A DNA stretch of 50,063 nt from an uncultured Selenomonas sp. (GCA_900552565.1 USAK01000012.1:1-50063); one strand, 5' to 3'. Shown: positions 1-8,416, counted from the stretch's first letter. The notes: generated by a model from the sequence alone, not told the origin. Numbers and translations are program-made.

Positions 1-190
1 GGGGCGAAGGTATAATTCGCGGTACCACCCTGATTTGTAGCTTGTTTCAGCCCTAACGCAGCCCTGCGTCCGCCCTTGCCTGCGGAAACTCCGAAGCGAA
101 CTTTCCCCTGCCGTCACCATCCCGCTCCCAGTCGTGGCGGGACTCCCTGAAGACGCCCAGCAGGCTACTCTTCTTCATCATCGTCATGAT
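1..190 (-). promoter_or_regulatory. T-box riboswitch leader, cut by the window edge
   Basis: Read on the minus strand, positions 33-18 give the T-box core TCAGGGTGGTACCGCG, the segment that pairs with the uncharged tRNA CCA end in the antiterminator. Upstream in the transcript, GCCTGC and GCAGGC can close a stem I-like domain (about 165 to 79), and an internal GGAAA/TTTCC hairpin follows. The regulated gene, by family rule an aminoacyl-tRNA synthetase or an amino-acid gene, lies left of position 1 and is not visible. I could not assign the specifier codon with confidence. Confidence 0.85.
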
Positions 191-195
191 GTACT

Positions 196-224
196 AATAT
201 ACCACATCAAGGCGAAAAATGCAA
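196..224 (-). promoter_or_regulatory. Promoter of the T-box leader
   Basis: Minus strand: -35 TTGCAT (224-219), 17-nt spacer, -10 TATATT (201-196). Transcription would start near 189 and run into the T-box leader. Confidence 0.65.
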
Positions 225-230
225 CCGAGT

Positions 231-467
231 CTTCCCCCTTCCGCCTCACTTCGTTCGGCACCTTCCCCTAAAGGGGACGGCTTTCGTTCCATCAAAAAAA
301 GCAAGGTTCCCTTCTAAGAGAAGCTGCCGCGAAGCGACTGAGGCATCTTCTTATCCATAAGTTAGGCTCCCCTTTCAAGGGGAGCTCCCGCAAAGCGGCT
401 GAGGCATCTTCTCATCCATAAGTTAGGCTCCCCTTTCAAGGGGAGCTGCCGCAAAGCGGCTGAGGGG
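231..467. repeat. 60-bp tandem palindromic repeats plus one inverted copy
   Basis: Three units with exact 60-bp spacing begin at 304, 364 and 424 (the last is partial). Each holds a CTCCCC-TTTCAA-GGGGAG hairpin followed by a GCCGCAAAGCGGC hairpin and CTGAGG. A degenerate copy in the opposite orientation lies at about 231-290. They resemble REP-type intergenic palindromes. No coding potential is seen. Confidence 0.75.
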
Positions 468-468
468 T

Positions 469-537
469 TTACGCCTCGATGCTCCGGAAGTACTCGACCG
501 TGCGCCGCAGCCCTTCATCAAGCGAGACTTCCAGATA
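469..537 (-). pseudogene. 3' remnant of an NAD-dependent epimerase/dehydratase gene
   Basis: The minus strand from 534 to 469 reads EVSLDEGLRRTVEYFRS-IEA and then a stop. This matches the usual C-terminus of nucleotide-sugar epimerases and decarboxylases of the extended SDR family (V-S-L-x-E-G-L-x-x-T-V-x-Y-F). An in-frame stop (540-538) and unrelated sequence lie directly upstream, so only about 22 codons survive. It abuts the 60-bp tandem repeats, which suggests that rearrangement at the repeats removed the rest. Identification rests on this short stretch alone. Confidence 0.6.
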
Positions 538-689
538 CTAAGACCATTTGAATACGCTGCTTCTTATTCTCCTACCTATGTCCCCTATGCCCGATTGCTT
601 GAATTATAAATATCTGATATAATTATTAGCTAGAATATCTATCTCGTTTTTTATTGATTTTTCAAAAAGTTTCAAAAGGAGCATTATTC

Positions 690-2651
690 ATGATATTGAA
701 TCGTAAATCCGTGGAGCTGCTGGCACCGGCCGGCACGTGGGATGCGCTGGTCGCCGGCGTGGAGTCGGGGGCTGACGCTGTGTACCTTGGCGGCAAGCAT
801 TTCAACATGCGCATGCACGAAGGCGGCTTCAATTTTGACGATGCGACGCTCAAGAAGGCCATCGACTATGCCCATGAACACGGCGTACGTCTCTATGTGA
901 CGCTCAACAACCTCATCAGCAACGAGGAAATCCCGGCGCTCAAGGAATACCTCGCCTACCTCAACGAGATTCGTCCGGACGCGCTGCTCGTGCAGGATTT
1001 TGCCGTGCTCGAACTCGTGCATGAGATGGGCATCACGATTCCGCTGCACACGTCGGTCATGATGAACACGCACAATGAGCACGCCATCGAAAAACTCAAG
1101 GAATACGGCATCACGCGCATCGTCGTGGGCCGCGAGATGACGCTCTCCGAGCTCAGCCTGTTCCGCGAGCGCACGGGCATCGAGGTCGAGTACTTCATGC
1201 ACGGTGATATGTGCATCAGCGAGTCGGGCCAGTGCATCCACTCGGGCGTTCTCTTTGGCCAGAGCGGCAACCGCGGGCGCTGCCTCAAGCCGTGCCGCTG
1301 GGCCTATAAGCTCATCGACGATCGGACGGGCGAAGTGCTCGACGCAGAGGGTCCCGGCCCCTACAAACTCGCACTCAAAGATATGTGCATGTACCGCGCC
1401 ATCCCGCAGCTCATTCAGGCCGGCGTGTTCTCGTTTAAGATTGAGGGCCGCATGCGTCCTGCCAACTTCATCCGCCGCATTGTCTCGACGTACCGCAAGG
1501 CCATCGACGCCTACATCGCGGACCCGAACGGCTACACGACAGACGAAGAAGGCTGGAAAAACCTCTACGAGAACCGCGCGCGCGATTTCACGACGACGTT
1601 TGCCTTTGGCCAGCCGGGCAAGAAGGACATCGGCTTTTCGGGCAAGCGCGAGCCGCGTTTCTTCAGCCACGCCGTGAAGGAAGCGGGCTTTCAGGATGAG
1701 GTGCTGCGTCAGGAGCGCGCCATCGAGAAGGAAAATACCCCGCACCGCACGCTCGCGGTTCGTGTCAACACGATGGACTCGGCCAAGGCTGCCATCGACA
1801 ACGGCGCGGATGTCATCTACGTCGGCGGCGAGTCCTTCCGCCCGCTGCGCCCGTGGAAGCTCAAGGACTACGCAGAAATCCTCGCCTACGCCAAGACGCG
1901 CGGCGGCGCCAAAGTCGTCGTCAACACGCCGCGCACGACGATGCGACGCGAGTGCGGCGAGCTCGAGCAGTTCTTCACCGAGCTCAACAGCATCCGTCCG
2001 GACGGCATCATGGTCAGCAACCTCGGCTCTTTGAAGCTCGCGCAGAGCATCACGGACCTGCCGGTGCAGGCCGACCTCTCCTTCAACGTCTTCAACCAGC
2101 TCGCGGCGAAGTTCCTCAAAGAAAACGGCCTGACGATGGCCGCGACGTCGTACGAGCTCTCGTTCGAGCAGCTGCGCGAAATCGTCGAGACGTCTGAGCT
2201 GCCGCTTGAGACCATCGTGCACGGCTCGTATGAGTCGATGATTTGCGACCACAACTTCCCAGCCATGAGCCTGCCGGAGTACAACGAGCTCGACAATCCG
2301 GAAATCCTCGACCGCCGCTATGCACTTCTTGACACGGCCGGCGAAAAGCACAGCATCCGCATTGACCAGTACGGCCGCAACCACATCTACTTCGCCAAGG
2401 ACCTCTGCCTCTATCCGTACCTCGCGAAGTTCAACGGTCTCGCCTCGTACCGCATCGAAGCACAGGACTACACGCCGGAGTTCACGGGCCTCGTGACGAA
2501 GCTCTACCGCGACGCCCTCGACAAGCTCAGCAGCAGCGAGACGGCCAAAGGCTTCCTCGACTTGCGCGCGTTTGACGAAGTCAAGGAAAAGAGCCCGCGC
2601 GAGCTCGGCCTCGGCACGTACCGTTTCCGCCAGAGCCGCAACTCCATCTGA
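690..2651 (+). CDS. U32-family peptidase-like protein (putative Fe-S RNA/cofactor hydroxylase type)
   Basis: 653 residues. The ATG at 690 is chosen over an in-frame TTG at 654 because AGGAG (677-681) sits 8 nt before it. Residues 8-235 form a U32 TIM-barrel (LAPAG..., GADAVYLGG) with C175, C182, C198 and C233 placed like the [4Fe-4S] ligands known in UbiU, TrhP and RlhA. A second barrel-like half follows from about 370 (VRVNTMDSAKAAIDNGADVIYVGG). Length and two-part layout resemble E. coli RlhA (23S rRNA C2501 hydroxylation), but Firmicute U32 proteins are diverse. RNA modification is therefore an inference, and proteolysis is unproven for the family. It is apparently monocistronic or loosely linked to the aminotransferase 99 nt downstream. 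Confidence 0.85.
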   Translation: MILNRKSVELLAPAGTWDALVAGVESGADAVYLGGKHFNMRMHEGGFNFDDATLKKAIDYAHEHGVRLYVTLNNLISNEEIPALKEYLAYLNEIRPDALLVQDFAVLELVHEMGITIPLHTSVMMNTHNEHAIEKLKEYGITRIVVGREMTLSELSLFRERTGIEVEYFMHGDMCISESGQCIHSGVLFGQSGNRGRCLKPCRWAYKLIDDRTGEVLDAEGPGPYKLALKDMCMYRAIPQLIQAGVFSFKIEGRMRPANFIRRIVSTYRKAIDAYIADPNGYTTDEEGWKNLYENRARDFTTTFAFGQPGKKDIGFSGKREPRFFSHAVKEAGFQDEVLRQERAIEKENTPHRTLAVRVNTMDSAKAAIDNGADVIYVGGESFRPLRPWKLKDYAEILAYAKTRGGAKVVVNTPRTTMRRECGELEQFFTELNSIRPDGIMVSNLGSLKLAQSITDLPVQADLSFNVFNQLAAKFLKENGLTMAATSYELSFEQLREIVETSELPLETIVHGSYESMICDHNFPAMSLPEYNELDNPEILDRRYALLDTAGEKHSIRIDQYGRNHIYFAKDLCLYPYLAKFNGLASYRIEAQDYTPEFTGLVTKLYRDALDKLSSSETAKGFLDLRAFDEVKEKSPRELGLGTYRFRQSRNSI

Positions 2652-2703
2652 CGGCCCGGCCTTTTAGAGAGAATCTAAACTGGAGAATGTATTATAAATA
2701 GAG

Positions 2704-2730
2704 GGCAGCGCATAGGGATACCGCGCTGCC
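2704..2730 (+). other. 8-bp perfect hairpin in the aminotransferase 5' region
   Basis: GGCAGCGC (2704-2711) and GCGCTGCC (2723-2730) pair perfectly around an 11-nt loop. No T-run follows, so it is not a standard terminator. It ends 8 nt before the ribosome-binding site of the next gene and could stabilise the mRNA or modulate readthrough from the U32 gene. Confidence 0.5.
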
Positions 2731-2750
2731 AAAGTTTAGGAGGGATTTTT

Positions 2751-4049
2751 TTGGCTGAGAAACATTATATCGGCCCGAAAGCCATCATTGAGAAGAAGAA
2801 GAAATACATCATGCCGTGCCTTGCGCATTTCTACAAGGAACCGCGCGAAATCGTCAAGGGCTCGATGCAGTACCTCTACGACAGCGAGGGGCGCAAGTAC
2901 CTCGACTGCTTCGCCGGTGTGTCCGTCATGAACTGCGGCCACTGCAATCCGGAAATCACGAAGAAAGTGCAGGAGCAGGTCGGCACGCTGCAGCATGTCT
3001 GCAACATCTACCTGACGGAAAACTTCGTCAACCTCGCCGAACGCCTCGCCGAAGTCACGCCTGGCAAACTGCAGAAGACCTTCTTCTGCTCGACGGGCTC
3101 CGAGGCCACCGAGGGTGCACTGCTGCTCGCGTCGATTTACACGCACAACAGCGAAATCATCGCCCTCAGAAACGGCCTGCACGGCCGCACGAAGCTCGGC
3201 ATGAGCGTCACGGGCATCCAGATGTGGCGCACGGATGAAAATCCGGTCGGCGGCATCCACTTCGCCCCGAACCCTTACTGCTACCGCTGCCCGCTCGGCA
3301 AAAAGCCGGACACCTGCGACCTCGCGTGCGCCAACGCCGTCGAAGACCTGATTCAGACGAGCACCGCCGGTCATCCGGGCGCGTTCATCGCCGAGACCAT
3401 TCAGGGCAACGCCGGCATCGTCGTGCCGCCAAAGGGCTACTTCAAGCGCGTCAAGGAAATCCTCAAGCAGCATAACACGCTGTTCATCGCCGACGAAGTC
3501 CAGACGGGCTTCGCGCGCACGGGCAAGATGTTCGCCATCGAGAACTTCGACGTCGTGCCGGACATCATGGCCGTCGCCAAAGCCCTCGGCAACGGCGCCC
3601 CGATTTCCGCCTTCATATCGACCGCCGAAATCGCCGACACCTACACCCGCCCGGGCGCCTCGACGCTCGGCGGCAACCCCGTATCGACAACCGCCGGCCT
3701 CGCCGTGCTCGACTACATCGAGAAACACGATCTCTGCCAAAACGCACAGGAACGCGGCGAACAGCTGCGCGCCGGCCTGCGTGAAATCCAGAAGAAACAC
3801 CCAATTATCGGTGACGTCCGCGGCCTCGGCCTCATGACCGGCGCCGAATTCGTCCACGCCGACAAGAGCCCGGCCGCAGCCGAGCTCGACGACGTCCTCG
3901 AAACCCTCAAAGACCGCGGCTTCATCATCGGCAAAAACGGCATTGCCCGCAACGTCATGGCCTTCCAGCCGCCGCTCGTCATCACCGAACAGAACATCAA
4001 CGACGTACTCAACGCCCTCGAGATGGTACTGACAGAGAAGAAACTTTAA
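2751..4049 (+). CDS. Class III (acetylornithine/AGXT2-type) PLP-dependent aminotransferase
   Basis: 432 residues, starting with TTG at 2751 because AGGAGG (2738-2743) lies 7 nt upstream. Fold type I aminotransferase marks: phosphate-binding STGSEA (114-119), LHGRT (143-147), DEVQTGF with D248 contacting the PLP ring, and Schiff-base Lys K277 in AKALGNG. Closest in style to aspartate-aminotransferase-family, alanine-glyoxylate 2 or beta-amino-acid transaminases. The amino-donor specificity cannot be read from sequence. A Cys-rich insert (C177, C180, C189, C193) lies between the PLP-site motifs, as in some Firmicute members. Transcription ends at the strong hairpin at 4264-4306. Confidence 0.88.
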   Translation: MAEKHYIGPKAIIEKKKKYIMPCLAHFYKEPREIVKGSMQYLYDSEGRKYLDCFAGVSVMNCGHCNPEITKKVQEQVGTLQHVCNIYLTENFVNLAERLAEVTPGKLQKTFFCSTGSEATEGALLLASIYTHNSEIIALRNGLHGRTKLGMSVTGIQMWRTDENPVGGIHFAPNPYCYRCPLGKKPDTCDLACANAVEDLIQTSTAGHPGAFIAETIQGNAGIVVPPKGYFKRVKEILKQHNTLFIADEVQTGFARTGKMFAIENFDVVPDIMAVAKALGNGAPISAFISTAEIADTYTRPGASTLGGNPVSTTAGLAVLDYIEKHDLCQNAQERGEQLRAGLREIQKKHPIIGDVRGLGLMTGAEFVHADKSPAAAELDDVLETLKDRGFIIGKNGIARNVMAFQPPLVITEQNINDVLNALEMVLTEKKL

Positions 4050-4263
4050 GGATTGGTTGAGCTGAGCAAGGCTGGATAAAGGGAGAAAATACGCTCGCGG
4101 GCTTGAGGAAATGAGCTGGGCTTGGCGACCACGCCTCTCTCCGACAATAAAAGTGGCTCGTTCGCAGTCCCGCCCATGAAAAACGCAAGGGAAAGCGGAG
4201 CGAAGCAAACGCTGTTCTCGTTCCACCGCTCCGAGCCCCGCAATCCCCCGAAAAAAGCCATCA

Positions 4264-4306
4264 AAAAGCGGCTGTACTCGTTTCCAAAACGAGTGCAGCC
4301 GCTTTT
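4264..4306. terminator. Strong bidirectional intrinsic terminator
   Basis: Two 20-nt arms (4264-4283, 4287-4306) pair over their whole length with one G-T pair and a CCA loop. The arms start in AAAA and end in TTTT, so it works on either strand. It lies about 215 nt after the aminotransferase stop; I see nothing coding in between. Confidence 0.85.
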
Positions 4307-4368
4307 GCTATCGATGCAGACGCACACGGAACCTGACAAAAAAACACGATGTACGCCATCCGTACCTA

Positions 4369-4554
4369 GGGGCGGGGAATATTTTCGCCTGCAGGCGATT
4401 CGCGTTTTGCCCGCAGGGCTGGGTCCCCAAAAAAGCCCTGCCAGACCGCCACGATGTACGAACGCCGCGGCAGGCGGCGAACTTCCTAAGCTCATCCGCC
4501 AAGCCATGGGGTCCATTCAGCGAAGCGCCGAAGCCGAAAATATTTCACCGCCCC
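4369..4554 (+). repeat. Structured intergenic repeat, copy A
   Basis: The outer helix P1 pairs 4369-4387 with 4535-4554 (one G/A mismatch, one bulged T). Inside are the hairpins CGCCTGCAGGCG (from 4386) and GCCCGCAGGGC (4409-4419), helix P2 (4420-4428 with 4508-4515), and inside P2 the hairpin CGCCGC/GCGGCG (4463-4479). It is preceded by CGTACCTAGG. The same plan recurs at 11243-11425 and 18609-18792 in opposite orientation, and in reduced form at 11605-11665. An ORF crosses it but has no codon or domain support. Confidence 0.8.
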
Positions 4555-4573
4555 CCTTGCCGACCGTCCCCTG

Positions 4574-4828
4574 TCAGTCTGCATCGTCCCCCTCGCCATG
4601 CCTATGCTGATGAACTTCCGCCTGCTGCTGCCGCAGTGCCTCGATGCCAATCCGGAACTCCTCCATCGTCAGCTTAAAATAAGGCAGCGTCTTCAGCGCC
4701 TCGTACACCTCCTGCTGCGACTTCGCCCCGTCAAGCTTCTCCCCGACGCTCTCCTCCGTCAATGCATGCAGCAGAATATGCGTAATCTCCTCCACAGCCT
4801 TCTGTTCCTCACTGTAATTCTCGCTCAT
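4574..4828 (-). CDS. Small hypothetical protein
   Basis: 84 residues from the ATG at 4828, which has AAGGATGG upstream at proper distance. An ATG three codons earlier (4837) would leave no room for a ribosome-binding site. It is predicted to be almost all helical and acidic (SENYSEEQKAVEEITHILLHAL...), with a short His/Asp-rich tail (HQHRHGEGDDAD). The middle (EKLDGAKSQQEVYEALK...LTMEEFRIGIEAL) faintly recalls Nif11-type leader domains, but no GG cleavage site or core peptide follows, so I do not assign that family. Function unknown. Confidence 0.55.
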   Translation of the reverse strand: MSENYSEEQKAVEEITHILLHALTEESVGEKLDGAKSQQEVYEALKTLPYFKLTMEEFRIGIEALRQQQAEVHQHRHGEGDDAD

Positions 4829-4881
4829 CTTTTCCATCCTTTCTTAAAAGCCATCCCCATCGCATTCGTTCTTGAACACAA

Positions 4882-4910
4882 TTGCGCCCTTTCCTCAATC
4901 ATAGTATAAT
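4882..4910 (+). promoter_or_regulatory. Promoter of the phosphoribosyltransferase gene
   Basis: -35 TTGCGC (4882-4887), 17-nt spacer, -10 TATAAT (4905-4910). The start codon follows 32 nt later. Confidence 0.65.
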
Positions 4911-4942
4911 GAAGATATCTACTGAAATGAAGAGGTGCTACC

Positions 4943-5494
4943 ATGGCAAATCGATTTTATACGTTAAATATTGCCGGCCTCACGCGTGAGCTGCCGGTCC
5001 TCAATGTCACCGACAAGCTCGCCATCGCCGGCTTCGTCATGCTCGGCGATCTCGAACTCACCGACGCCTGCGCCCGCGAGCTCGCCAAAAAAGTCCCGCC
5101 CGAGACCGACTACGTCCTGACGGCCGAAACCAAGGGCATCCCCTTGGCCGAAGAACTCACCCGCGCCCTCGGCATGAAGCGCTACATCGTCGCGCGCAAG
5201 TCCGTCAAAGCCTACATGGAAAATGCCCTCTGGGTCGACGACGTCTCCATCACGACCAAGGGCACGCAGAAGCTCTGCCTCGACGGCACCGACATCGAGC
5301 GCATCAAGGGCAAGAACGTCCTGCTGCTCGATGATGTCATCAGCACCGGCGGCTCCATGAAGGCCCTCGTCGAGCTCACCGAAAAAGCCGGCGGCAAAGT
5401 CTGCGGTCAGGCCTGCGTGCTCGCCGAAGGCGACGCTGCCAAGCGCAAGGACATCATCTTCCTTGAGCCGCTGCCGCTTTTCGACGCCGAGTAA
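4943..5494 (+). CDS. Phosphoribosyltransferase family protein (adenine/xanthine PRTase-like)
   Basis: 183 residues, ATG at 4943 after GAAGAGGTG. Type I PRTase fold: the PRPP-binding loop VLLLDDVISTGGSM is near residues 125-138, and the PPi-loop region is AETKGIPLAEEL (about 61-72). Size and order fit COG0503 (apt/xpt-like). The adenine-specific residues of true Apt are not evident, so the base could be another purine or the protein could be a regulator-like PRTase. It has its own promoter (4882-4910) and terminator (5518-5544), so it is probably a single-gene unit. Confidence 0.8.
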   Translation: MANRFYTLNIAGLTRELPVLNVTDKLAIAGFVMLGDLELTDACARELAKKVPPETDYVLTAETKGIPLAEELTRALGMKRYIVARKSVKAYMENALWVDDVSITTKGTQKLCLDGTDIERIKGKNVLLLDDVISTGGSMKALVELTEKAGGKVCGQACVLAEGDAAKRKDIIFLEPLPLFDAE

Positions 5495-5517
5495 GTTTTT
5501 ACAGCCATAGATACGAC

Positions 5518-5544
5518 AAAAACCCGCTGCAAGGCGGGTTTTTT
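5518..5544. terminator. Intrinsic terminator between convergent genes
   Basis: Stem AAAAACCCGC/GCGGGTTTTTT around a 6-nt loop. It serves the phosphoribosyltransferase on the plus strand and, read the other way, the outer-membrane protein gene. Confidence 0.85.
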
Positions 5545-5575
5545 CTTATGCAAAAATGCGGACAGACTGAAACAA

Positions 5576-6076
5576 TCAGAACTTAACCGACACGCCGACG
5601 CCGACGCCGTTCTCGCGGCTGCCTTCGTCCGGCTTGAAGTTGTGGTAGTTGACATTGAGGTCAACGTTGAGGAGCACGTTCTTGTTGACACCGACCTGCG
5701 TCTCATTGAAGTCTTTGCCGGCAATGTACGAAGCGTAGGCATCAAAGCCCATGACGCGCGGCGTGCTGACTGCCACACCGGCGAAGGCGTTGTCCTTGTC
5801 GTTCGGCAGGTTCCAGCGGTAGCCGCCGATGACCTTGACTTCCGAGCCGATGATGTCATACTGCAGGTAAGCATCCTTGTGGTCGCCCTTCTCGTCACGG
5901 TCCGCATACTGGAAGCCGACCGTGGCCTTGTCCGTGACCTTGTGCTCGATATAATCTTCCTTCGTGCCCACGCCTACAGCCGTCTCATGACCAGTCATCT
6001 GGTTAATCGGCTGCGCCATGGCATACGAAGAACTGACGAGGAGCAGTGCCGCCGTCAGCAGTGCTGATTTTTTCAT
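5576..6076 (-). CDS. Secreted outer-membrane beta-barrel protein, YfaZ-like
   Basis: 166 residues from the ATG at 6076, with GGAGGG 7-8 nt upstream. A signal peptide (MKK..LLTAALLLVSSSYAMA, cut near A21) is followed by about 145 residues of alternating polar/apolar beta strands rich in Gly, Tyr and Asn. The protein ends VGVSVKF, and a terminal Phe is the usual BAM-recognition end of barrel proteins. This implies a diderm cell envelope. Size and style fit the YfaZ-like small barrels. Ligand unknown; a porin or structural role is inferred. Promoter and inverted repeat upstream at 6102-6146. Confidence 0.75.
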   Translation of the reverse strand: MKKSALLTAALLLVSSSYAMAQPINQMTGHETAVGVGTKEDYIEHKVTDKATVGFQYADRDEKGDHKDAYLQYDIIGSEVKVIGGYRWNLPNDKDNAFAGVAVSTPRVMGFDAYASYIAGKDFNETQVGVNKNVLLNVDLNVNYHNFKPDEGSRENGVGVGVSVKF

Positions 6077-6101
6077 ATTTCTGTCCCTCCAAAACAAATC
6101 A

Positions 6102-6146
6102 TAGTCTTACAAAAATAAGACTACATTATTTTGCGGAAACTGTCAA
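6102..6146 (-). promoter_or_regulatory. Promoter and inverted repeat of the barrel gene
   Basis: Minus strand: perfect -35 TTGACA (6146-6141), 17-nt spacer, weak -10 TAGTCT (6123-6118). The -10 is inside the perfect inverted repeat TAGTCTTA-N6-TAAGACTA (6102-6123), which could be an operator or a stabilising hairpin at the 5' end of the mRNA. Confidence 0.5.
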
Positions 6147-6163
6147 ATTAAATTTTAAACACA

Positions 6164-6204
6164 AAAAATGACCGCCCAAGCGCTCAAACTTTGCGGTCAT
6201 TTTT
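6164..6204. terminator. Intrinsic terminator after the pilin-like gene
   Basis: Arms AAAAATGACCGC (6164-6175) and GCGGTCATTTTT (6193-6204) pair perfectly around a 17-nt loop. It would end minus-strand transcripts from the gene at 6321-6956. A second hairpin with a T6 tail (GGCAACCGT/ACGGTGGCC, 6220-6245) points the other way and has no obvious gene. Confidence 0.75.
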
Positions 6205-6320
6205 GACACCTAAGTAGAGGGCAACCGTCTACGGTGGCCTTTTTTGTAACTTAGATTATATCGTTTTCGTGGGCCTCATGCCATGGCATCATTATATTCT
6301 CACGAGTAAGTACATGCTGT

Positions 6321-6956
6321 TTATTTTCCAGTCCAAGTCCATAAATGATCGCTTGCATCACCATCAGGACGATAGTTCGCATTCATATTTGTTGTATTAG
6401 CATAATTTAATACATTACCCGGACTTGATTCCGATCCTGAATAATAATGCGAAACATAGTTTCCATTGCCTTTTGACTCTATTCGCACACCAACCCAGCC
6501 ACTATCCTGCTGTAACTCAACTGTATAGCGTGGGAGCTCGCTGGAAATTGCATCCCATAAGGTACGAAAGCCACCATAATGACCTTTGACTGGATTTCCG
6601 TTAATTTTTAATGTATCACTTCCCAGTCTTACCCCACCATTGATATATCCATTATTTTTAGAATTATAATCCGCCTGTGCATCTATTTCTATCCAATCGC
6701 CGGCTTTCATTTCAATACTGCCTGCTTTGATTGCATTAATCAATCCGTTCTCCATACGATTCTGCAAACGTTTTTGCTTAGCTTTCGGCGAGTCATCCAT
6801 GGCATTGTTAATCGTTTCTGATACATGGAAGAATGCTTCACCTATGGCATTGGCCAGCCCATTGCTGTTAAAAAGTGCCACGGCCACGCCGACGATGAAG
6901 GCGAGAATCAGTGCGTATTCGACGATGCCCTGTGCTTTTTCGTTCTTATATGTCAT
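6321..6956 (-). CDS. Flp/TadE-type pilin-like protein with long C-terminal domain
   Basis: 211 residues, ATG at 6956 with AGGTG 8 nt upstream. The N-terminus matches class IVb (Flp) prepilins: a short basic leader, cleavage expected between A8 and Q9, then E13-Y14 at +5/+6 and a hydrophobic helix (YALILAFIVGVAVALF). Flp pilins usually end near 60 residues. Here about 170 further residues follow, first helical and charged (AMDDSPKAKQKRLQNRME), then beta-rich and Gly/Asn/Ser-rich, ending in WTWTGK. No tad/flp assembly genes are in the window. It could be a minor pilin or a pseudopilin-anchored surface protein. Own -10 (TATAAT, 7010-7005) and terminator (6164-6204). Confidence 0.65.
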   Translation of the reverse strand: MTYKNEKAQGIVEYALILAFIVGVAVALFNSNGLANAIGEAFFHVSETINNAMDDSPKAKQKRLQNRMENGLINAIKAGSIEMKAGDWIEIDAQADYNSKNNGYINGGVRLGSDTLKINGNPVKGHYGGFRTLWDAISSELPRYTVELQQDSGWVGVRIESKGNGNYVSHYYSGSESSPGNVLNYANTTNMNANYRPDGDASDHLWTWTGK

Positions 6957-7081
6957 CTTTATGTCACCTGCAGATAAAACAAAATGATATATTTCTTCAT
7001 CTTCATTATAACGTGCAGGTCCTAGAAAAGCCAGAGAAAAAACGCGCTGTCAAAAAAGTCGTGTTACTGGATTACACAAAC

Positions 7082-7110
7082 AAAAAAAAGGGGCTGCCCG
7101 TCGGGGCAGT
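7082..7110 (-). terminator. fucO terminator
   Basis: Minus strand: CTGCCC/GGGCAG stem with 4-nt loop, then CCCC and eight T. It lies 27 nt after the fucO stop. Confidence 0.8.
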
Positions 7111-7136
7111 CTCTTCTTCTATTCTGTGCTTCTGTG

Positions 7137-8285
7137 TCAAGCCATGATCTTGCGGAAGAGGTCTTTGACCTGTTCTTTCGTGGCTTCGCGCGGGTTGCCT
7201 GGGTAGCAGGCGTCTTTGAGGGCGTCTTCAGCGAGCTGGTCGAGGTCTTCTTCCTTGATTTTGTCGAGGGTCTTCGGGATGCCGACGTCTTCGGAGAGTT
7301 TCTCGACGGCTTTGATGGCAGCCGTGCGGTACTCATCCTGACTCATCTCATCGACGCCTTCGACGCCCATGGCGCGGGCGACTTCACGCAGGCGTTCGCC
7401 GGTGTATTCTTTGTTGAATTCCATCGAAATCGGCAGCAGCATCGCGCAGGCAACGCCGTGCGGGGTGTCGTAATGGGCCGAAAGCGTATGGGCCATGGCA
7501 TGGTCGATGCCAAGGCCGACGTTCGAGAAGCCCATGCCAGCGATGTACTGGCCGAGGGCCATGCCTTCGCGGCCCTTCGGGTCGTTCGCCACGGCGAGGC
7601 GCAGGTATTTCGAAATGAGGTGAATGGCCTCATAGTGCATCATGTCGGTCATTTCCCAAGCGCCTTTCGTCGTGTAGCCTTCGATGGCGTGCGTCAGGGC
7701 GTCCATGCCGGTCGAAGCCGTCAGGCCCTTCGGCATCGAGGACATCATATCCGGGTCGACGACAGCGTAAGCCGGAATGTCGTGCTCATCGCAGCAGACG
7801 AACTTGCGGACTTTCTCGGGGTCCGTGATGACGTAGTTAATCGTGACTTCAGCAGCGGTGCCGGCCGTCGTCGGTACGGCGATGGTCTTGACGGCGTGAT
7901 GCTTCGTCGGCGAAGCACCTTCAAGCGAACGCACGTCCTCAAATTCCGGGTTGGCGATAATGATGCCGACGGCCTTGGCCGTATCCATCGAAGAACCGCC
8001 GCCGATGGCGATGATGGAGTCAGCACCGGCCTCTTTGAAGGCCTTGACACCCGTCTGGACGTTTTCAATTGTTGGATTTGGTTTGATGTTCGAATAAAGC
8101 GTATAGTCAATCTTATTTTTTTCGAGCAGGTCCGTGACCTTAGCCGTTACGCCGAATTTGACGAGCGACGGGTCGGAGCAGACGAAGATTTTCTTGAAGC
8201 CCTCGCGCTCGGCGATGCCCGGAATCTCTTCAATCGCGCCCTTGCCATGATACGATACGGTGTTGAGTACAATACGGTTTGCCAT
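7137..8285 (-). CDS. fucO: Lactaldehyde reductase / 1,2-propanediol oxidoreductase (iron-dependent)
   Basis: 382 residues from the ATG at 8285, which has AGGAGGG 8 nt upstream; a GTG three codons earlier is disfavoured. Group III (iron) alcohol dehydrogenase. NAD site GGGSSMD (95-101). Iron ligands D195, H199, H262 and H276 sit one residue off those of E. coli FucO. The sequence follows FucO over its whole length (ADVRSLEG-like, PTTAGTAAEVTINYVITD, GNPREAT near the end). It reduces L-lactaldehyde to 1,2-propanediol with NADH during anaerobic fucose or rhamnose breakdown. No other deoxysugar genes are nearby, so it may act as a general short-chain aldehyde reductase. Promoter at 8388-8416 leaves a leader of about 95 nt. 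Confidence 0.9.
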   Translation of the reverse strand: MANRIVLNTVSYHGKGAIEEIPGIAEREGFKKIFVCSDPSLVKFGVTAKVTDLLEKNKIDYTLYSNIKPNPTIENVQTGVKAFKEAGADSIIAIGGGSSMDTAKAVGIIIANPEFEDVRSLEGASPTKHHAVKTIAVPTTAGTAAEVTINYVITDPEKVRKFVCCDEHDIPAYAVVDPDMMSSMPKGLTASTGMDALTHAIEGYTTKGAWEMTDMMHYEAIHLISKYLRLAVANDPKGREGMALGQYIAGMGFSNVGLGIDHAMAHTLSAHYDTPHGVACAMLLPISMEFNKEYTGERLREVARAMGVEGVDEMSQDEYRTAAIKAVEKLSEDVGIPKTLDKIKEEDLDQLAEDALKDACYPGNPREATKEQVKDLFRKIMA

Positions 8286-8387
8286 GAGAAACACCCTCCT
8301 ATTTCACGATTTCACAAATTGACGATGGCACCGCCCCGCAGCAACGGCCACCGCTGGTTACCGTTAAGGAATCTTTTCACAAGCTCT

Positions 8388-8416
8388 ATTATAAAGCATA
8401 ATCATGGCAAAATCAA
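8388..8416 (-). promoter_or_regulatory. fucO promoter
   Basis: Minus strand: -35 TTGATT (8416-8411), 17-nt spacer, -10 TATAAT (8393-8388). Confidence 0.65.

Noticed and set aside
231..467. CRISPR array
   Set aside because: Units repeat directly with 60-bp period and no variable spacers; they are palindromic tandem repeats.
684..2384. 566-codon minus-strand ORF
   Set aside because: Shadow of the U32 gene; low-complexity Arg/Val/Asp composition and no motif.
4122..4610. 162-codon plus-strand ORF
   Set aside because: Crosses a strong terminator and repeat copy A; no ribosome-binding site or domain.
6213..6246. Insertion-sequence end near the pilin gene
   Set aside because: A GGCAACCGT/ACGGTGGCC hairpin with T6 suggested a mobile-element terminus, but there is no partner repeat, target duplication or transposase nearby; it is more likely a terminator relic.
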